Shown: positions 24,838 through 33,149 of the stretch, in pieces
How positions within the stretch are numbered: the stretch's first letter is position 1
How the letters are laid out: every line of letters starts with the position of its first letter
From: UBA1429 sp964482225
Lineage (GTDB): Bacteria; Chloroflexota; Anaerolineae; UBA1429
DNA: 64,000 nt
Assembly: GCA_964482225.1 (NCBI GenBank)
Contig: CAYZWT010000004.1
Location: 62,001-126,000, forward strand
Direction of reading: 5' to 3'
Translations under genes and position numbers: made by a program
The notes under the pieces: model-generated
Seen by the model: the letters and a program-made list of their open reading frames with translations, nothing else
What the model was told of the DNA's origin: nothing
Database searches by the model: none

Positions 24838-25154
24838 GTATCAGTTCAGACTTGGAAAGAGGCCAACACGTTGGGTACGTCGACAGGGAGCATTGGGGCG
24901 CGGGCGTCTCGCCCGTTACGCTGCGTACGCATACATGCGTACGCAGCGTAACGGGCGAGACGCCCGACAGACGGCTGATTTCGCACGGACCAGAGTCCTG
25001 GACAAAGCAAGCTGCGCTTGCTTTGTTTGGTGCTGCGCTTCGGACGAAGCGTAGCTTCGTTGGCGGGCGAGACGCCCGCCCTCCAGTGCCTTGAGCGCAC
25101 GTAGCTGTCAGCACACGCGGTTATGATCTCATCCCCCCAAATCTGAACAGTTAC
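24838..25154. mobile_element. MITE-like element, copy 2, with perfect 8-bp target duplication
   Basis: 317 bp. Left end GTATCAGTTCAGACTTGG; right end on the other strand GTAACTGTTCAGATTTGGGG. It is flanked on both sides by the direct repeat CACTAGCC (24830-24837 and 25155-25162). There is no transposase frame. The interior is packed with inverted repeats, including a 66-bp perfect palindrome, an AAAGCAAGC/GCTTGCTTT hairpin and the GCGGGCGAGACGCCCGCCC segment shared with other copies. It ends 27 nt before the PfkB start codon. Confidence 0.85.
24901..24966. repeat. 66-bp perfect palindrome inside MITE-like copy 2
   Basis: Two 32-nt arms (24901-24932 and 24935-24966) are exact reverse complements around a 2-nt centre. 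Each arm begins or ends with CGGGCGTCTCGCCCG or its complement and contains GCTGCGTACGCAT. It could extrude a cruciform in DNA, or form a very stable RNA hairpin on either strand. There is no U-tract, so it is not a typical terminator. Confidence 0.95.
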
Positions 25155-25181
25155 CACTAGCCTACCTGAAGGAGATACCCC

Positions 25182-26129
25182 TTGACCCCAACCTACGAGG
25201 TGCTCGGATTCGGCGCCATTGCGGTAGATGACCTGCTCTATGTGGAGCACTATCCGCCTGCCGATGCCAAGATGCCCGTGACCGATATCGTGCGCCAGGG
25301 CGGCGGGCTGACAGCCACCGCGCTGGTGGCCGTGGCGCGGCTGGGCGGCTCAGCGGCCTATGCCGGCGTGCTGGGCGATGACGAGGCGTCGCGCTATGCC
25401 ATCGCCTCGCTGGAGGAGGAGGGGGTGGATTGCAGCCTGGTGCGCCACGATCCCGAGGCCCGACCCGTGCGCGCGTTCATCGTCATTGACACATCCACAG
25501 GCACTCGCAACATCTTTTCCGATGCCCGCCGCTTTGTCTCTCGCGAGCCGGAAGAGATGACCCAGGAGCTAATCTCGCGCTGCCAGGTGCTCTTTGTGGA
25601 TCATCGCGTGGCGCGGGCGGCCGTGGCGGCGGCCCGGCACGCCCGGCGGTTGGGGATCCCCATTGTGGCCGATGTCGAGCGTTTGCTGAGCCCCGAGGTG
25701 CCCGAGATGATGGCGCTTGCCGATCACTTGATCGTCAGCCAGGCTTTGGCACAAGAGGTGACCGGATTCGATGATCCGGGCCGGGGCGCCGAGGCGCTGG
25801 CCCGCGATGGGCGCGCTGCCACCGTGGTGACGGCGGGCGAGGCGGGGAGCTGGTATGTCCAGGGGCGCGGCCCCGTGGCGCACCAGCCTGCCTATTGCGT
25901 GGACGTGGTGGACACCACCGGCTGCGGCGACGTATTCCACGGCGCCTATGCGGCGTTGCTGGCGCGGGGCGCCGATCTGCCCACGTGCATACGCTTTGCC
26001 TCGGCGACGGCGGCCCTCAAGGCCACACGCCCCGGCGGGCGCACGGGTATCCCCGACTATGCGGCGGTGGAGGCGTTTCTGCGCTCTGGCCCTCACCCCA
26101 AGCAAGAAAACAATGATAGGCGGCAATAA
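25182..26129 (+). CDS. PfkB-family carbohydrate kinase
   Basis: 315 aa from a TTG (AAGGAG 8 nt upstream). Ribokinase/PfkB fold: N-terminal 'GFGAIAVDDLLYVEHYP', QGGGLTATALVAVARLGG (substrate-binding Gly motif), and the C-terminal signature DVVDTTGCGDVFHGAYAA with the catalytic Asp. It phosphorylates a sugar or nucleoside; the substrate cannot be read from sequence. The TTG start and a mobile element ending 27 nt upstream suggest weak or element-dependent expression. Confidence 0.88.
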   Translation: MTPTYEVLGFGAIAVDDLLYVEHYPPADAKMPVTDIVRQGGGLTATALVAVARLGGSAAYAGVLGDDEASRYAIASLEEEGVDCSLVRHDPEARPVRAFIVIDTSTGTRNIFSDARRFVSREPEEMTQELISRCQVLFVDHRVARAAVAAARHARRLGIPIVADVERLLSPEVPEMMALADHLIVSQALAQEVTGFDDPGRGAEALARDGRAATVVTAGEAGSWYVQGRGPVAHQPAYCVDVVDTTGCGDVFHGAYAALLARGADLPTCIRFASATAALKATRPGGRTGIPDYAAVEAFLRSGPHPKQENNDRRQ

Positions 26130-26131
26130 AG

Positions 26132-26185
26132 CCCCTCTCCTGCGCGTGCGGGAGAGGGGAAGGCAATGCTCGTCAGAGCATTGCC
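26132..26185. repeat. Twin hairpin behind the PfkB gene
   Basis: Two adjacent inverted repeats: CCCCTCTCC/GGAGAGGGG (26132-26159) and GGCAATGCTC/GAGCATTGCC (26162-26185, 4-nt loop). They begin 2 bp after the PfkB stop codon. Neither has a U-tract. This resembles widespread intergenic GAGAGGGG repeats and may act as an mRNA 3' stabiliser or a weak terminator. Confidence 0.7.
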
Positions 26186-26255
26186 GGGGTGAGGGCGGTC
26201 GTGATCCTATCTCTTGCGCCAAACGCGCAGCCGAGGGCAGGAAGAGGGAGAGAAC

Positions 26256-26558
26256 ATGGGAAAACTATCGGCTGTCCATCCCGGGGAGGTGCTCGTGGAA
26301 GAGTTCCTTGCGCCTCTCGGCATCAGCCAGAATCGGCTGGCCATGTCGTTGCGTGTGCCGGCAACGCGCATCCACGACATAGCCAAGGGCAAGCGCGCCA
26401 TCTCGGCCGATACGGCTCTCAGGCTGGCGCGCTTTTTTGGCAACAGCCCGCAGTTCTGGTTGGCGTTGCAGAGCCGCTACGATCTCGACGTGGCGCAGGA
26501 TGCGTTGGGCGAGCGGCTGGAGCAAGAGGTGTTGCCGCTGGATTCTACACAGAGCTGA
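26256..26558 (+). CDS. HigA-like HTH antitoxin/regulator without a HigB partner
   Basis: 100 aa; start at 26256 with GAGGGAG upstream. Opening VHPGEVLVEEFLAPLGISQNRLA and the HTH 'RVPATRIHDIAKGKRAIS' then 'ALRLARFFGNSPQFWLALQSRYDL' are typical of the HigA/VapI family. HigA usually follows a higB toxin gene; here the upstream neighbour is PfkB plus a hairpin repeat, and no HigB-like frame is seen on either side. It is an orphan antitoxin or a stand-alone regulator. Confidence 0.85.
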   Translation: MGKLSAVHPGEVLVEEFLAPLGISQNRLAMSLRVPATRIHDIAKGKRAISADTALRLARFFGNSPQFWLALQSRYDLDVAQDALGERLEQEVLPLDSTQS

Positions 26559-26603
26559 GAACCCTCTGTGTCCGGGCGCAGCCGATGGGCCTCCGGCCCG
26601 GCG

Positions 26604-27398
26604 CTAGCGGCTGAGGCGCAACCAGAGCAACCCCAGATATTCGTAGAGCGCCCGCTCGGTATTCCATAGCGCCCCCGCGTTGGGATAGAGGGACTCGATG
26701 CCGAACGCCTCGCGGCTGAACAGCCCATAGAGCCCCGTGGCGTGGTCCGTCGGCGCGGGGATGGCCCGCAGCCCCTGGGCCTCGAACAGCGCCATGGTGC
26801 GGGGCATGTGCGATGCCGAGGTTACGATCAGGAACGGGCGCTCTCCCAGCGCCTCGGCCAGGATACGCGCCTGGTCCTCGGTATCCTGCGAGGCCCGTTC
26901 GATGACAATGTCCTCTCCGGCGACGCCCAAAGAGACGGCAAAGCGATAGTTGGTCAGAACCTCGACGGGCGCCTCGGGGTCGCAGCCGCTGCCGCCCGAG
27001 AGCATCAGGGTGCAATCCGGGCACTCGTGGTACAGGCGGACGCCCTCTACCAGGCGGGCCAGGGGCGCCCCGCCCACTTGCCGCGTGATGGGCGCATCCT
27101 CGAACCCAACGACGCAGCCGGCGAACACGACGATGGTGTCAATGCTCTCCCAGTCCAGTGCGGCGAGTTGCGCGGGCCCCAGGGGTGGGTACTGGTCCTC
27201 CAAGGGCCGCAGGAGCGCGGCGCTAAAGGCCGAGGACGAAAAGAGCAGCAACAACACGAGCCCCGCCGTCGCCAGGGCGGCCCCCAGCTTGCGGCGGCGG
27301 CCCAGCCACACCAGCAGCAGCCCGACGGCCAGCAGCAGGATCGTCAGCGGCAGAGGAAAGAGCAGACGCGAGACGGCCTTTTTGAGAAAGAACAGCAT
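26604..27398 (-). CDS. YdcF/ElyC-like DUF218 membrane protein
   Basis: 264 aa from the ATG at 27398 (GGAGG 6 nt upstream). Two N-terminal membrane helices (about residues 10-30 and 37-60) precede a DUF218 domain: 'DTIVVFAGCVVG', 'LMLSGGSGCDPEAPVE', 'ERASQDTEDQARILAEALG', 'LIVTSASHMPRTMALFEAQG'. ElyC/SanA/YdcF proteins take part in envelope biogenesis or vancomycin sensitivity in E. coli; the exact reaction is unclear. Monocistronic by spacing. Confidence 0.85.
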   Translation of the reverse strand: MLFFLKKAVSRLLFPLPLTILLLAVGLLLVWLGRRRKLGAALATAGLVLLLLFSSSAFSAALLRPLEDQYPPLGPAQLAALDWESIDTIVVFAGCVVGFEDAPITRQVGGAPLARLVEGVRLYHECPDCTLMLSGGSGCDPEAPVEVLTNYRFAVSLGVAGEDIVIERASQDTEDQARILAEALGERPFLIVTSASHMPRTMALFEAQGLRAIPAPTDHATGLYGLFSREAFGIESLYPNAGALWNTERALYEYLGLLWLRLSR

Positions 27399-27541
27399 GG
27401 ACGCCCTCCAGGGTGTTGCGTTGCGCCAAAGGATAGCCCGAGTCAAGGCAGAGCGCAAGGCGCATGTCCCAGAGCGCCCTGGCAAGAGCTCCCCAGGGCG
27501 CACGCGCCCTGGGGAGCTTGGTTACGAGTGTTCGTTCTCAA

Positions 27542-30316
27542 TCAGGCCGTCAGCTCGTCCTGGCTGACCAGCTCGCCCTCGGCAAAGGTGGTGGTCTTGC
27601 CGCGCAGCAGGCCCACGAGCTTGCGCAGCTCTTCGGCGACAAACACCGAGCTGCTGACCCCCACGATTACGGCCCAGTCCGCCCAAGAGAGCGGCTCGGT
27701 GCCCAGGGCCGTTTGCAGCAGACCAGTCTGGTTCGCCAGGATCTGCAGGATGATCGAGACCACGACGGCGCCGATCAGCCACCGGTTGGTAAAGAGGCCC
27801 AGCTTGAACACCGACTTTGTCCTTGAGCGCACGTTAAAGGCGTTGAACACCTGGAACATGGCCAGGGTGGTGAACGCCATGGTCTGAGCGTGCACCAGGC
27901 CATAGGTCTCATAATCCCGGAAGAACACGAACAGGGTGCCGGCGGCCATGAACAGGGCCGCGAACACGGTATTGGACATGATCTCGCGGTTGATGATCGG
28001 CGTGTTGGGCCGCCGGGGCGGGAACTCCATCACGTCGTCCTCTTTGGGCTCCATGGCAATGGTGATATCCAGGATGCCATCGGTGACCAGGTTGACCCAC
28101 AATACCTGGATGGGCGCCACGATGGGCACATCCTTGCCAAAGAGCAGCAACGCCGCCAGGATGGTCAAGATCTCGCCCACGTTGGTCGCCAGGAGATACT
28201 TGACCACCTTGCGAACGTTCTGAAAGACGGCGCGCCCCTCTTCCACCGCGGCCACGATGCTGGAGAAATTGTCGTCCGTCAGCACCATGTCCGAGGTCTC
28301 TTTGGTCACGTCGGTGCCGGTGATGCCCATGGCAATGCCGATCTCGGCGGCGCGCAGGGCGGGGGCATCGTTCACGCCATCGCCCGTCATGGCCACCACG
28401 TGGCCCAGGCGCTGCAGCGCCTCCACCAGGCGGTGCTTGTGGCTGGGCGAGACGCGGGCAAAGACCTGGGTGGAGCTCAGCGCGTGGTCGAGCACGTCAT
28501 CGCTCATGCCGTCCAGGTCGGGTCCGCTGAGTGCCTCGCCGTCCTCGTCCAGGATGCCGATCTCGCGGGCGATGGCCTGGCCGGTGAGCAGATGGTCGCC
28601 GGTGGCCATGATGACGCGGATGCCGGCGCGTTTGCACTCGGCCACCGAAGCAGCTACCTCGGGGCGGGGCGGGTCAATCATGCCTGCCAGCCCGACAAAA
28701 GTGAGCGCCGGTTCGCCTCGCTCCAACGCTGCGCGTACCTCGGCGATCCGGTCGCGCTCGACGACTCGATAGGCCAGCCCCAGCACACGCAGCGCGCTAT
28801 CGGCCATGGCTTCGTTGCGCTCCAGGATGCGCTCGCGGTGCGCGTCCACAGGGTCGTCCTCGCCGGCGGCGGTGCGCACGCACAGGCTCAGCTCCAGGAT
28901 CCGCTCGGGTGCGCCCTTGACGAGCAAGAGCACCCGGTCTCCATCGGGCTGGCCGTGAAAGGTGGCCATGTAGCGTTGCTGCGAATCAAAGGGGATCTCA
29001 TCAATGCGGGGGTACTCCTGGCGTAGCTTTTCCAGGTCCATGCCGCCCTTGGCCGCGGAGATCAGCAGCGCGCCCTCGGTGGGGTCTCCGCGGAGAGCAT
29101 ACGCGCCATTGTCCGCATCGCGGGCCATGCGCGAATCGTTGCACAGGGCGCCGACCTGGAGCGCCAGATGCAGCAGGTCATCCTCGCCGGGATCCAAGCG
29201 CTCGCCATTGCGCCGGAACTCGCCCTCGGGGTGAAAGCCGACGCCGGTGACGTCAACGACCTCGTCGCCAACCAGCATCTGCTGCACCGTCATCTCGTTG
29301 GTGGTCAGGGTGCCGGTCTTGTCCGAGACGATCACCGTGGCGGCGCCCAGGGTGTCCACGGCGCGCAGCTTGCGGATGATCGAGTGGCGCTTGGCCATAC
29401 GATTGACGCCTACCGCAAGGGTGATGGTGAGCACGGCGGGCAGCCCCTCGGGGATGGCGGAGACGGCCATCGCCAGGGCCAGCATAAAGATGTCACGGAT
29501 CGCAAAGCCTCGGAACAGGCCCACGACAAAGACGATGCTGCTCATGCCCAGGGCCAGGTAGGCCAGCCACTTGCCCAGCACCGCCATCTGTTGCTGAATG
29601 GGGCTCTCGCCCTTTTCGGTCTCTTCGATGAGGGTGGCAATGCGTCCGATCTCGGTGTTGCGGCCCGTGCCGATGACCACGGCTACGCCGCGCCCCCGGG
29701 TAACGGCGGTGGCGCCGTACACCAGGTTGCGCCGGTCGGCCACCGAGGCATGCTTGTCCACCGGCTCGACGGACTTGCTGGCCGCCACCGATTCGCCGGT
29801 GAGCATGGCCTCGTCCAAGTCGAGATTGGCGGCCTCGATCAGGCGCGCGTCGGCGGGCACCTTGTCGCCGGTGGAAAGCACCACGATATCGCCCGGCACG
29901 ACCTGGGACGCAGGGATGTCGTATTCGGCGCCCTCGACATTGTTCCTGCGCCGCACCGTCGCCAGGGGGGCGGCGCGCTGCTTGAGGGCCTGCAGCGCCT
30001 CCTCCGCCTGAGACTCTTGGACAAAGCCGATGATGGCATTGACCAGGATGATCACGGCGATGACGATGGCGTCAATCTCGTGGCCGCCCAACAACGAGAC
30101 GATGCCCGCGAACACCAACACATACACAAAAGGGTTGCGGAACTGCTCGATCAAGATCTTGAGCTTGCTGGCGCGCTCGCCTTCCTGGATCTCATTGGGG
30201 CCGTAGCGCTCCAGGCGCTCGGTGGCCTGCTCTTCGGTCAGGCCTTGCGGGTCCGACTCGAGATGCTGGATGACCTCTTGGGCCTCCAGGGCATGGAAGG
30301 GTCTCTCTGGGTTCAT
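27542..30316 (-). CDS. P2-type cation-transporting ATPase (Ca2+-ATPase-like)
   Basis: 924 aa; start at 30316 with GGAGG 4 nt upstream. Complete P-type ATPase: N-terminal cation domain, TGES loop (about 173-176), membrane motif AIPEGLPAVLT with Glu290, phosphorylated Asp332 in DKTGTLT, nucleotide site KGAPER, hinge TGDGVNDAPAL, and M6-like LWVNLVTDGILD. The PEGL Glu and the N/T/D of NLVTDG are the calcium ligands of SERCA-type pumps, so Ca2+ (or Mn2+) export is the best guess. The leader is unusually long. Confidence 0.92.
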   Translation of the reverse strand: MNPERPFHALEAQEVIQHLESDPQGLTEEQATERLERYGPNEIQEGERASKLKILIEQFRNPFVYVLVFAGIVSLLGGHEIDAIVIAVIILVNAIIGFVQESQAEEALQALKQRAAPLATVRRRNNVEGAEYDIPASQVVPGDIVVLSTGDKVPADARLIEAANLDLDEAMLTGESVAASKSVEPVDKHASVADRRNLVYGATAVTRGRGVAVVIGTGRNTEIGRIATLIEETEKGESPIQQQMAVLGKWLAYLALGMSSIVFVVGLFRGFAIRDIFMLALAMAVSAIPEGLPAVLTITLAVGVNRMAKRHSIIRKLRAVDTLGAATVIVSDKTGTLTTNEMTVQQMLVGDEVVDVTGVGFHPEGEFRRNGERLDPGEDDLLHLALQVGALCNDSRMARDADNGAYALRGDPTEGALLISAAKGGMDLEKLRQEYPRIDEIPFDSQQRYMATFHGQPDGDRVLLLVKGAPERILELSLCVRTAAGEDDPVDAHRERILERNEAMADSALRVLGLAYRVVERDRIAEVRAALERGEPALTFVGLAGMIDPPRPEVAASVAECKRAGIRVIMATGDHLLTGQAIAREIGILDEDGEALSGPDLDGMSDDVLDHALSSTQVFARVSPSHKHRLVEALQRLGHVVAMTGDGVNDAPALRAAEIGIAMGITGTDVTKETSDMVLTDDNFSSIVAAVEEGRAVFQNVRKVVKYLLATNVGEILTILAALLLFGKDVPIVAPIQVLWVNLVTDGILDITIAMEPKEDDVMEFPPRRPNTPIINREIMSNTVFAALFMAAGTLFVFFRDYETYGLVHAQTMAFTTLAMFQVFNAFNVRSRTKSVFKLGLFTNRWLIGAVVVSIILQILANQTGLLQTALGTEPLSWADWAVIVGVSSSVFVAEELRKLVGLLRGKTTTFAEGELVSQDELTA

Positions 30317-30568
30317 AGGGCCTCCGTTTCTCGCTGGACGCTCCGGTCGGCGTGCTGGCGGTCCGGCCAGGCCGGAGAGAGCGTCAGGTTCGGTGGTCGG
30401 CGCGATGAGCGCGCACTGCACGGTGCGCTCCGGCTCGCTCGCGTGACGCTGTGCGGGGCGAAAGCTCGCCACAGCATCTCACGCGCGCTCGCCCAATGTC
30501 CGCCGCCCCTACCTTGGCCGGAAGAGACAGCCGCCATGCAGCGTAAACTGCATCTAAGGAGCACACCG
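30317..30568 (-). promoter_or_regulatory. Long structured leader of the cation ATPase mRNA
   Basis: About 250 nt lie between the predicted start site (about 30568) and the ATG. It contains several inverted repeats, for example GGCGAGC..GCTTTCGCC-like and GCTGTG/CACAGC (about 30450-30476), and CCGGCC..GGCCGG (about 30360-30385). It does not match the yybP-ykoY consensus by eye. Regulatory function is unproven; no gene is supported in the region. Confidence 0.35.
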
Positions 30569-30574
30569 GCACTA

Positions 30575-30603
30575 ATCATACACAAACAGCTCAGGCCCGT
30601 CAA
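30575..30603 (-). promoter_or_regulatory. Promoter of the cation ATPase gene
   Basis: Minus-strand TTGACG (30603-30598), 17-bp spacer, TATGAT (30580-30575). Confidence 0.7.
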
Positions 30604-30661
30604 GCGAACGCGTGATGTGCTGCAAGCATATGCCCGGCACTTGCGAGAGCAGATGCCAGGA

Positions 30662-30692
30662 GCGGCTGATGAATCTTGCATTCACCAGCCGC
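30662..30692 (-). terminator. Hairpin downstream of xylB, probable terminator
   Basis: 13-bp stem (GCGGCTGGTGAAT/ATTCATCAGCCGC on the minus strand, one G-U pair), 5-nt loop, 25 bp beyond the xylB stop. No U-tract follows in the minus direction; a CTTTT lies on the plus-strand side. Efficiency is uncertain. Confidence 0.45.
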
Positions 30693-30716
30693 ACTTTTCC
30701 GTTCTGCGCTCCGGAC

Positions 30717-32249
30717 CTAGCCCTGCTCGATGGCAGCCACGGCATCATAGGCGGGCTTGAGGGCGTGGTACAGCGACCGGTAGATTGGATAGGCCTCGTC
30801 GTACACCTTTTCGCTGGCGGGGGTCGGGTCGGTGCGATCCACGATGCGGATCGTCTGGGCGCACGCCTCGGGCACGCTGGCGTACACGCCTGAACCCACA
30901 CCGGCCAGCAGCGCCGCGCCATAGGCCGTGCTATCGGTGACATTGATGGTCACCAGTTCGGTTCCAAAGATATCGGCCAGGATCTGACGCCAGGCGGCGC
31001 TGCGCGCCCCGCCGCCCACGGCCCGCACCTGCTGGATGGGGATGGCCAGGTCGCGGAAGAGTTCGATGGAATCGCGCAGGCTATAGCCCACGCCCTCGAG
31101 CACGGCGCGCACCATATGGCGCTTGTCGTGGCGCACGGTCAGCCCGATAAAGCCGCCCCGGGCGTTGGCGTCGGCATAGGGGGTACGCTCGCCCGTCAGA
31201 TAGGGCAGGAAAAAGAGCCCCTCGCAGCCGGCGGGGGCCTGCTCCGCCTCGGCGGTCAGGACGACGTACGGGTCCACGCCCGTCAGCCGGGCGATGTTCT
31301 TTTCCGCCAGGCCCAGGGCGTCGCGGAACCAGCGGAACGAGCCGCCCGCTGAGAGGGTGACGCCCATGACGTGCCACTTGCCCGGCACGGCGTGGCAAAA
31401 GGTGTGCAGGCGGCCCATGGGGTCGCGGCTGGGCTCCTCGGTGTAGGCAAAGACCACGCCGGAGGTGCCCAGGGTCACCGAGACGAGGCCGGGCTCGACG
31501 ACGCCGGTGCCCACGGCGCTGGCGGCCTGGTCGCCGCCGCCGCCCACCACCGGCGTCCCGGCGGCCAGGCCGGTCAGCTCGGCGGCCTCGGCGCTGATGC
31601 GCCCCGTGGTGGCAGGCGATTCGACGCACTCGGGCATCCACTCGGCGGGGATGCCCAGCTCGGCCAGCACCTCGGCGCTCCAGCGGCGGCGGCTCACATC
31701 CAGCAGCACCGTGCCGGAGGCATCCGAAACTTCGGTGGCATAGACGCCTGTGAGGCGATAGCGGATATAGTCCTTGGGCAGCAGCACCATCGCGGCCTGG
31801 GCATAGACCTCGGGCTCGTTCTCGCGGGTCCAGATGATCTTGGGCGCGGTAAAGCCGGGCAGCGCCGGGTTCAGAGTCAGCTCCAAAAAGCGTTCGCGCC
31901 CGATGGTGTTCATGATCCATTCGCACTGGGAGGCGGTGCGCTGGTCGTTCCACATGATGCAGCGGCGCAACACCTGGCCCTGGGCATCCAGCATCACCAT
32001 GCCATGCATCTGGCCCGTCAGGCCGATGCCGGTGATCTCGCGGGGCGCGATGCCCGAGGCATTCAGCACCTGGCGCACCGAGCGGATGGTGGCCTGCCAC
32101 CAGTCCTCGGGGTCCTGCTCGGCCCACTGGGGGCGCGGCGTGTACATGGGGTACTCGGCCACGGCGCTGGCGACGATCACGCCCTCCTCGTCAATGAGCA
32201 GGGTCTTGGTGCCCGTGGTGCCCACATCAATGCCCATCAGATAAGCCAT
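30717..32249 (-). CDS. xylB: Xylulokinase (FGGY family)
   Basis: 510 aa; of two adjacent ATGs the one at 32249 has the better spacing (6 nt) to GGAGG. FGGY kinase: N-terminal ATP loop GIDVGTTGTKTLLID, 'GLTGQMHGMVMLD' and 'CIMWNDQRT' of xylulokinases, catalytic Asp in GGGGDQAASAVG, 'SVTLGTSGVVFAY', and the C-terminal 'RAVGGGARSAAWRQILADIF'. It phosphorylates D-xylulose to xylulose-5-phosphate for the pentose phosphate pathway. No xylA or transporter is adjacent; it stands alone behind its own promoter. Confidence 0.93.
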   Translation of the reverse strand: MAYLMGIDVGTTGTKTLLIDEEGVIVASAVAEYPMYTPRPQWAEQDPEDWWQATIRSVRQVLNASGIAPREITGIGLTGQMHGMVMLDAQGQVLRRCIMWNDQRTASQCEWIMNTIGRERFLELTLNPALPGFTAPKIIWTRENEPEVYAQAAMVLLPKDYIRYRLTGVYATEVSDASGTVLLDVSRRRWSAEVLAELGIPAEWMPECVESPATTGRISAEAAELTGLAAGTPVVGGGGDQAASAVGTGVVEPGLVSVTLGTSGVVFAYTEEPSRDPMGRLHTFCHAVPGKWHVMGVTLSAGGSFRWFRDALGLAEKNIARLTGVDPYVVLTAEAEQAPAGCEGLFFLPYLTGERTPYADANARGGFIGLTVRHDKRHMVRAVLEGVGYSLRDSIELFRDLAIPIQQVRAVGGGARSAAWRQILADIFGTELVTINVTDSTAYGAALLAGVGSGVYASVPEACAQTIRIVDRTDPTPASEKVYDEAYPIYRSLYHALKPAYDAVAAIEQG

Positions 32250-32290
32250 CATCCACCTCCCGGTATCGCGTATGGTATTGTGTGATGGGG

Positions 32291-32319
32291 AGTGTAGCGC
32301 GCCCGCGCGGTTTCGACAA
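32291..32319 (-). promoter_or_regulatory. Promoter of xylB
   Basis: Minus-strand TTGTCG (32319-32314), 17-bp spacer, TACACT (32296-32291); start near 32284, leader about 35 nt with GGGAGG. Confidence 0.7.
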
Positions 32320-32350
32320 GTGCGAGAGGCCACGTGGGCAGGGCGGTGCC

Positions 32351-32676
32351 TATTCAGATTTGGGGGGACGAGTTCTTGACTGTGTAGAACGGTGATGCCA
32401 ACATTCCGCAATCGGTGAGTACATGTCCTCGGCCATAGACGCTATGGACGCATACATGCTTCTAGCATCAGCTTGACCCATACGTGTTTAGTGCGCTTTT
32501 ATATGGTTTTGTGGTCGGGGCGAGGGACGGTGGTTACGCCACCGTTGGCCTAGCCCCGACAAGGCGGGCGAGTCGCCCGCCCTCCATAGTCAAGGTTGGG
32601 TGCTCTCCGATTGTAGGGTATGGGCATCACCGTCGTGAGCGGTCAAGAACCCATCCCCTCAGAAGTCAGCAGTTAT
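32351..32676. mobile_element. MITE-like element, copy 3 (decayed ends)
   Basis: About 326 bp. The left part TTCAGATTTGGGGGGACGAG followed by TTCTTGAC is mirrored at the right by GGGGATGGGTTCTTGACC (other strand). The outer right end reads TAACTGCTGACTTCTGAGGG on the other strand. The outermost left bases (GTATCAG) are shortened and no target duplication is seen. It contains the shared GCGGGCGAGTCGCCCGCCC hairpin with one changed base. It fills the divergent gap between the xylB and trp promoters. Confidence 0.6.
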
Positions 32677-32701
32677 CCATCCCCACGCGCCCACGCCTGA
32701 T

Positions 32702-32729
32702 TTGCCTTTTGCGCGGCTTGGCCTATACT
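32702..32729 (+). promoter_or_regulatory. Promoter of the trp operon
   Basis: TTGCCT (32702-32707), 16-bp spacer, TATACT (32724-32729); start near 32736, so the whole T-box leader is transcribed. Confidence 0.65.
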
Positions 32730-32744
32730 GGCTGCCAATTGAAT

Positions 32745-33107
32745 AGTCGAGCGAAAAGCGATGACCGGGAAGAGTAGACCGCGTGACGAGGCTCAGAGAG
32801 TCGGGGTGAGGTGGGAGCCCGATGCCGACGGCGCGATCGAATGGCCCCGCGAGCTGTGCGCCGAAGGGCACGTGCGTGCCAGTAGTCCGCACCGGATGCG
32901 CGCCCCGTTAGCAGAGCGCAGGATATCGGGTTCACGCCCCCGCGTGTGACGTGCGCCCCGTATCTGACAAGAGAGGTTGGCCAGTTTCATCACCCGTCTT
33001 GAGCGGGTGTTTTTGTTTCCGGCCAACAAGGTGGGTGGCACCGCGTGGAGCATCGAGCTCCTCGCCCCGCTGTGGGTTTTCCCGCAGTGTGGTGAGGGGC
33101 TTTTTTT
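32745..33107 (+). promoter_or_regulatory. T-box riboswitch specific for tRNA-Trp
   Basis: Stem I has AGAGTAG, AGAGAG and a GGTG-rich distal loop closed by GGCTC/GAGCC. Its 3' internal loop reads GAATGGC, giving a TGG (Trp) specifier codon at 32842-32844. A stem III follows (GTTGGCC...GGCCAAC enclosing CACCCG/CGGGTG, 32976-33027). Then comes the T-box sequence AAGGTGGGTGGCACCGCG (33028-33045), whose TGGC can pair with the GCCA end of tRNA-Trp (discriminator G73). Last is a terminator with a 19-position stem (33058-33099) and seven T (33101-33107). Uncharged tRNA-Trp should favour the antiterminator and switch on trpE onwards. Confidence 0.9.
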
Positions 33108-33149
33108 GTTGGTTCGACTCATCTGCGCGGTTGCGCGGGGGAGGCCAGG

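Noticed and set aside
24818..25250. Short frames with peptides such as RAGVSP and GRDARAP
   Set aside because: They are translations of the CGGGCGAGACGCCCG repeat in the MITE-like element, not genes.
26186..26255. Remnant of a higB toxin gene before higA
   Set aside because: The 70 bp translate to nothing resembling HigB in any frame.
30317..30568. yybP-ykoY (Mn2+) riboswitch upstream of the cation ATPase
   Set aside because: Association is plausible, but the conserved loop sequences are not visible; kept only as an unassigned leader.
32991..33014. CACCCG/CGGGTG hairpin with TTTTTG as an independent terminator before trpE
   Set aside because: It is enclosed by GTTGGCC/GGCCAAC and fits stem III of the T-box; the true terminator is at 33058-33107.
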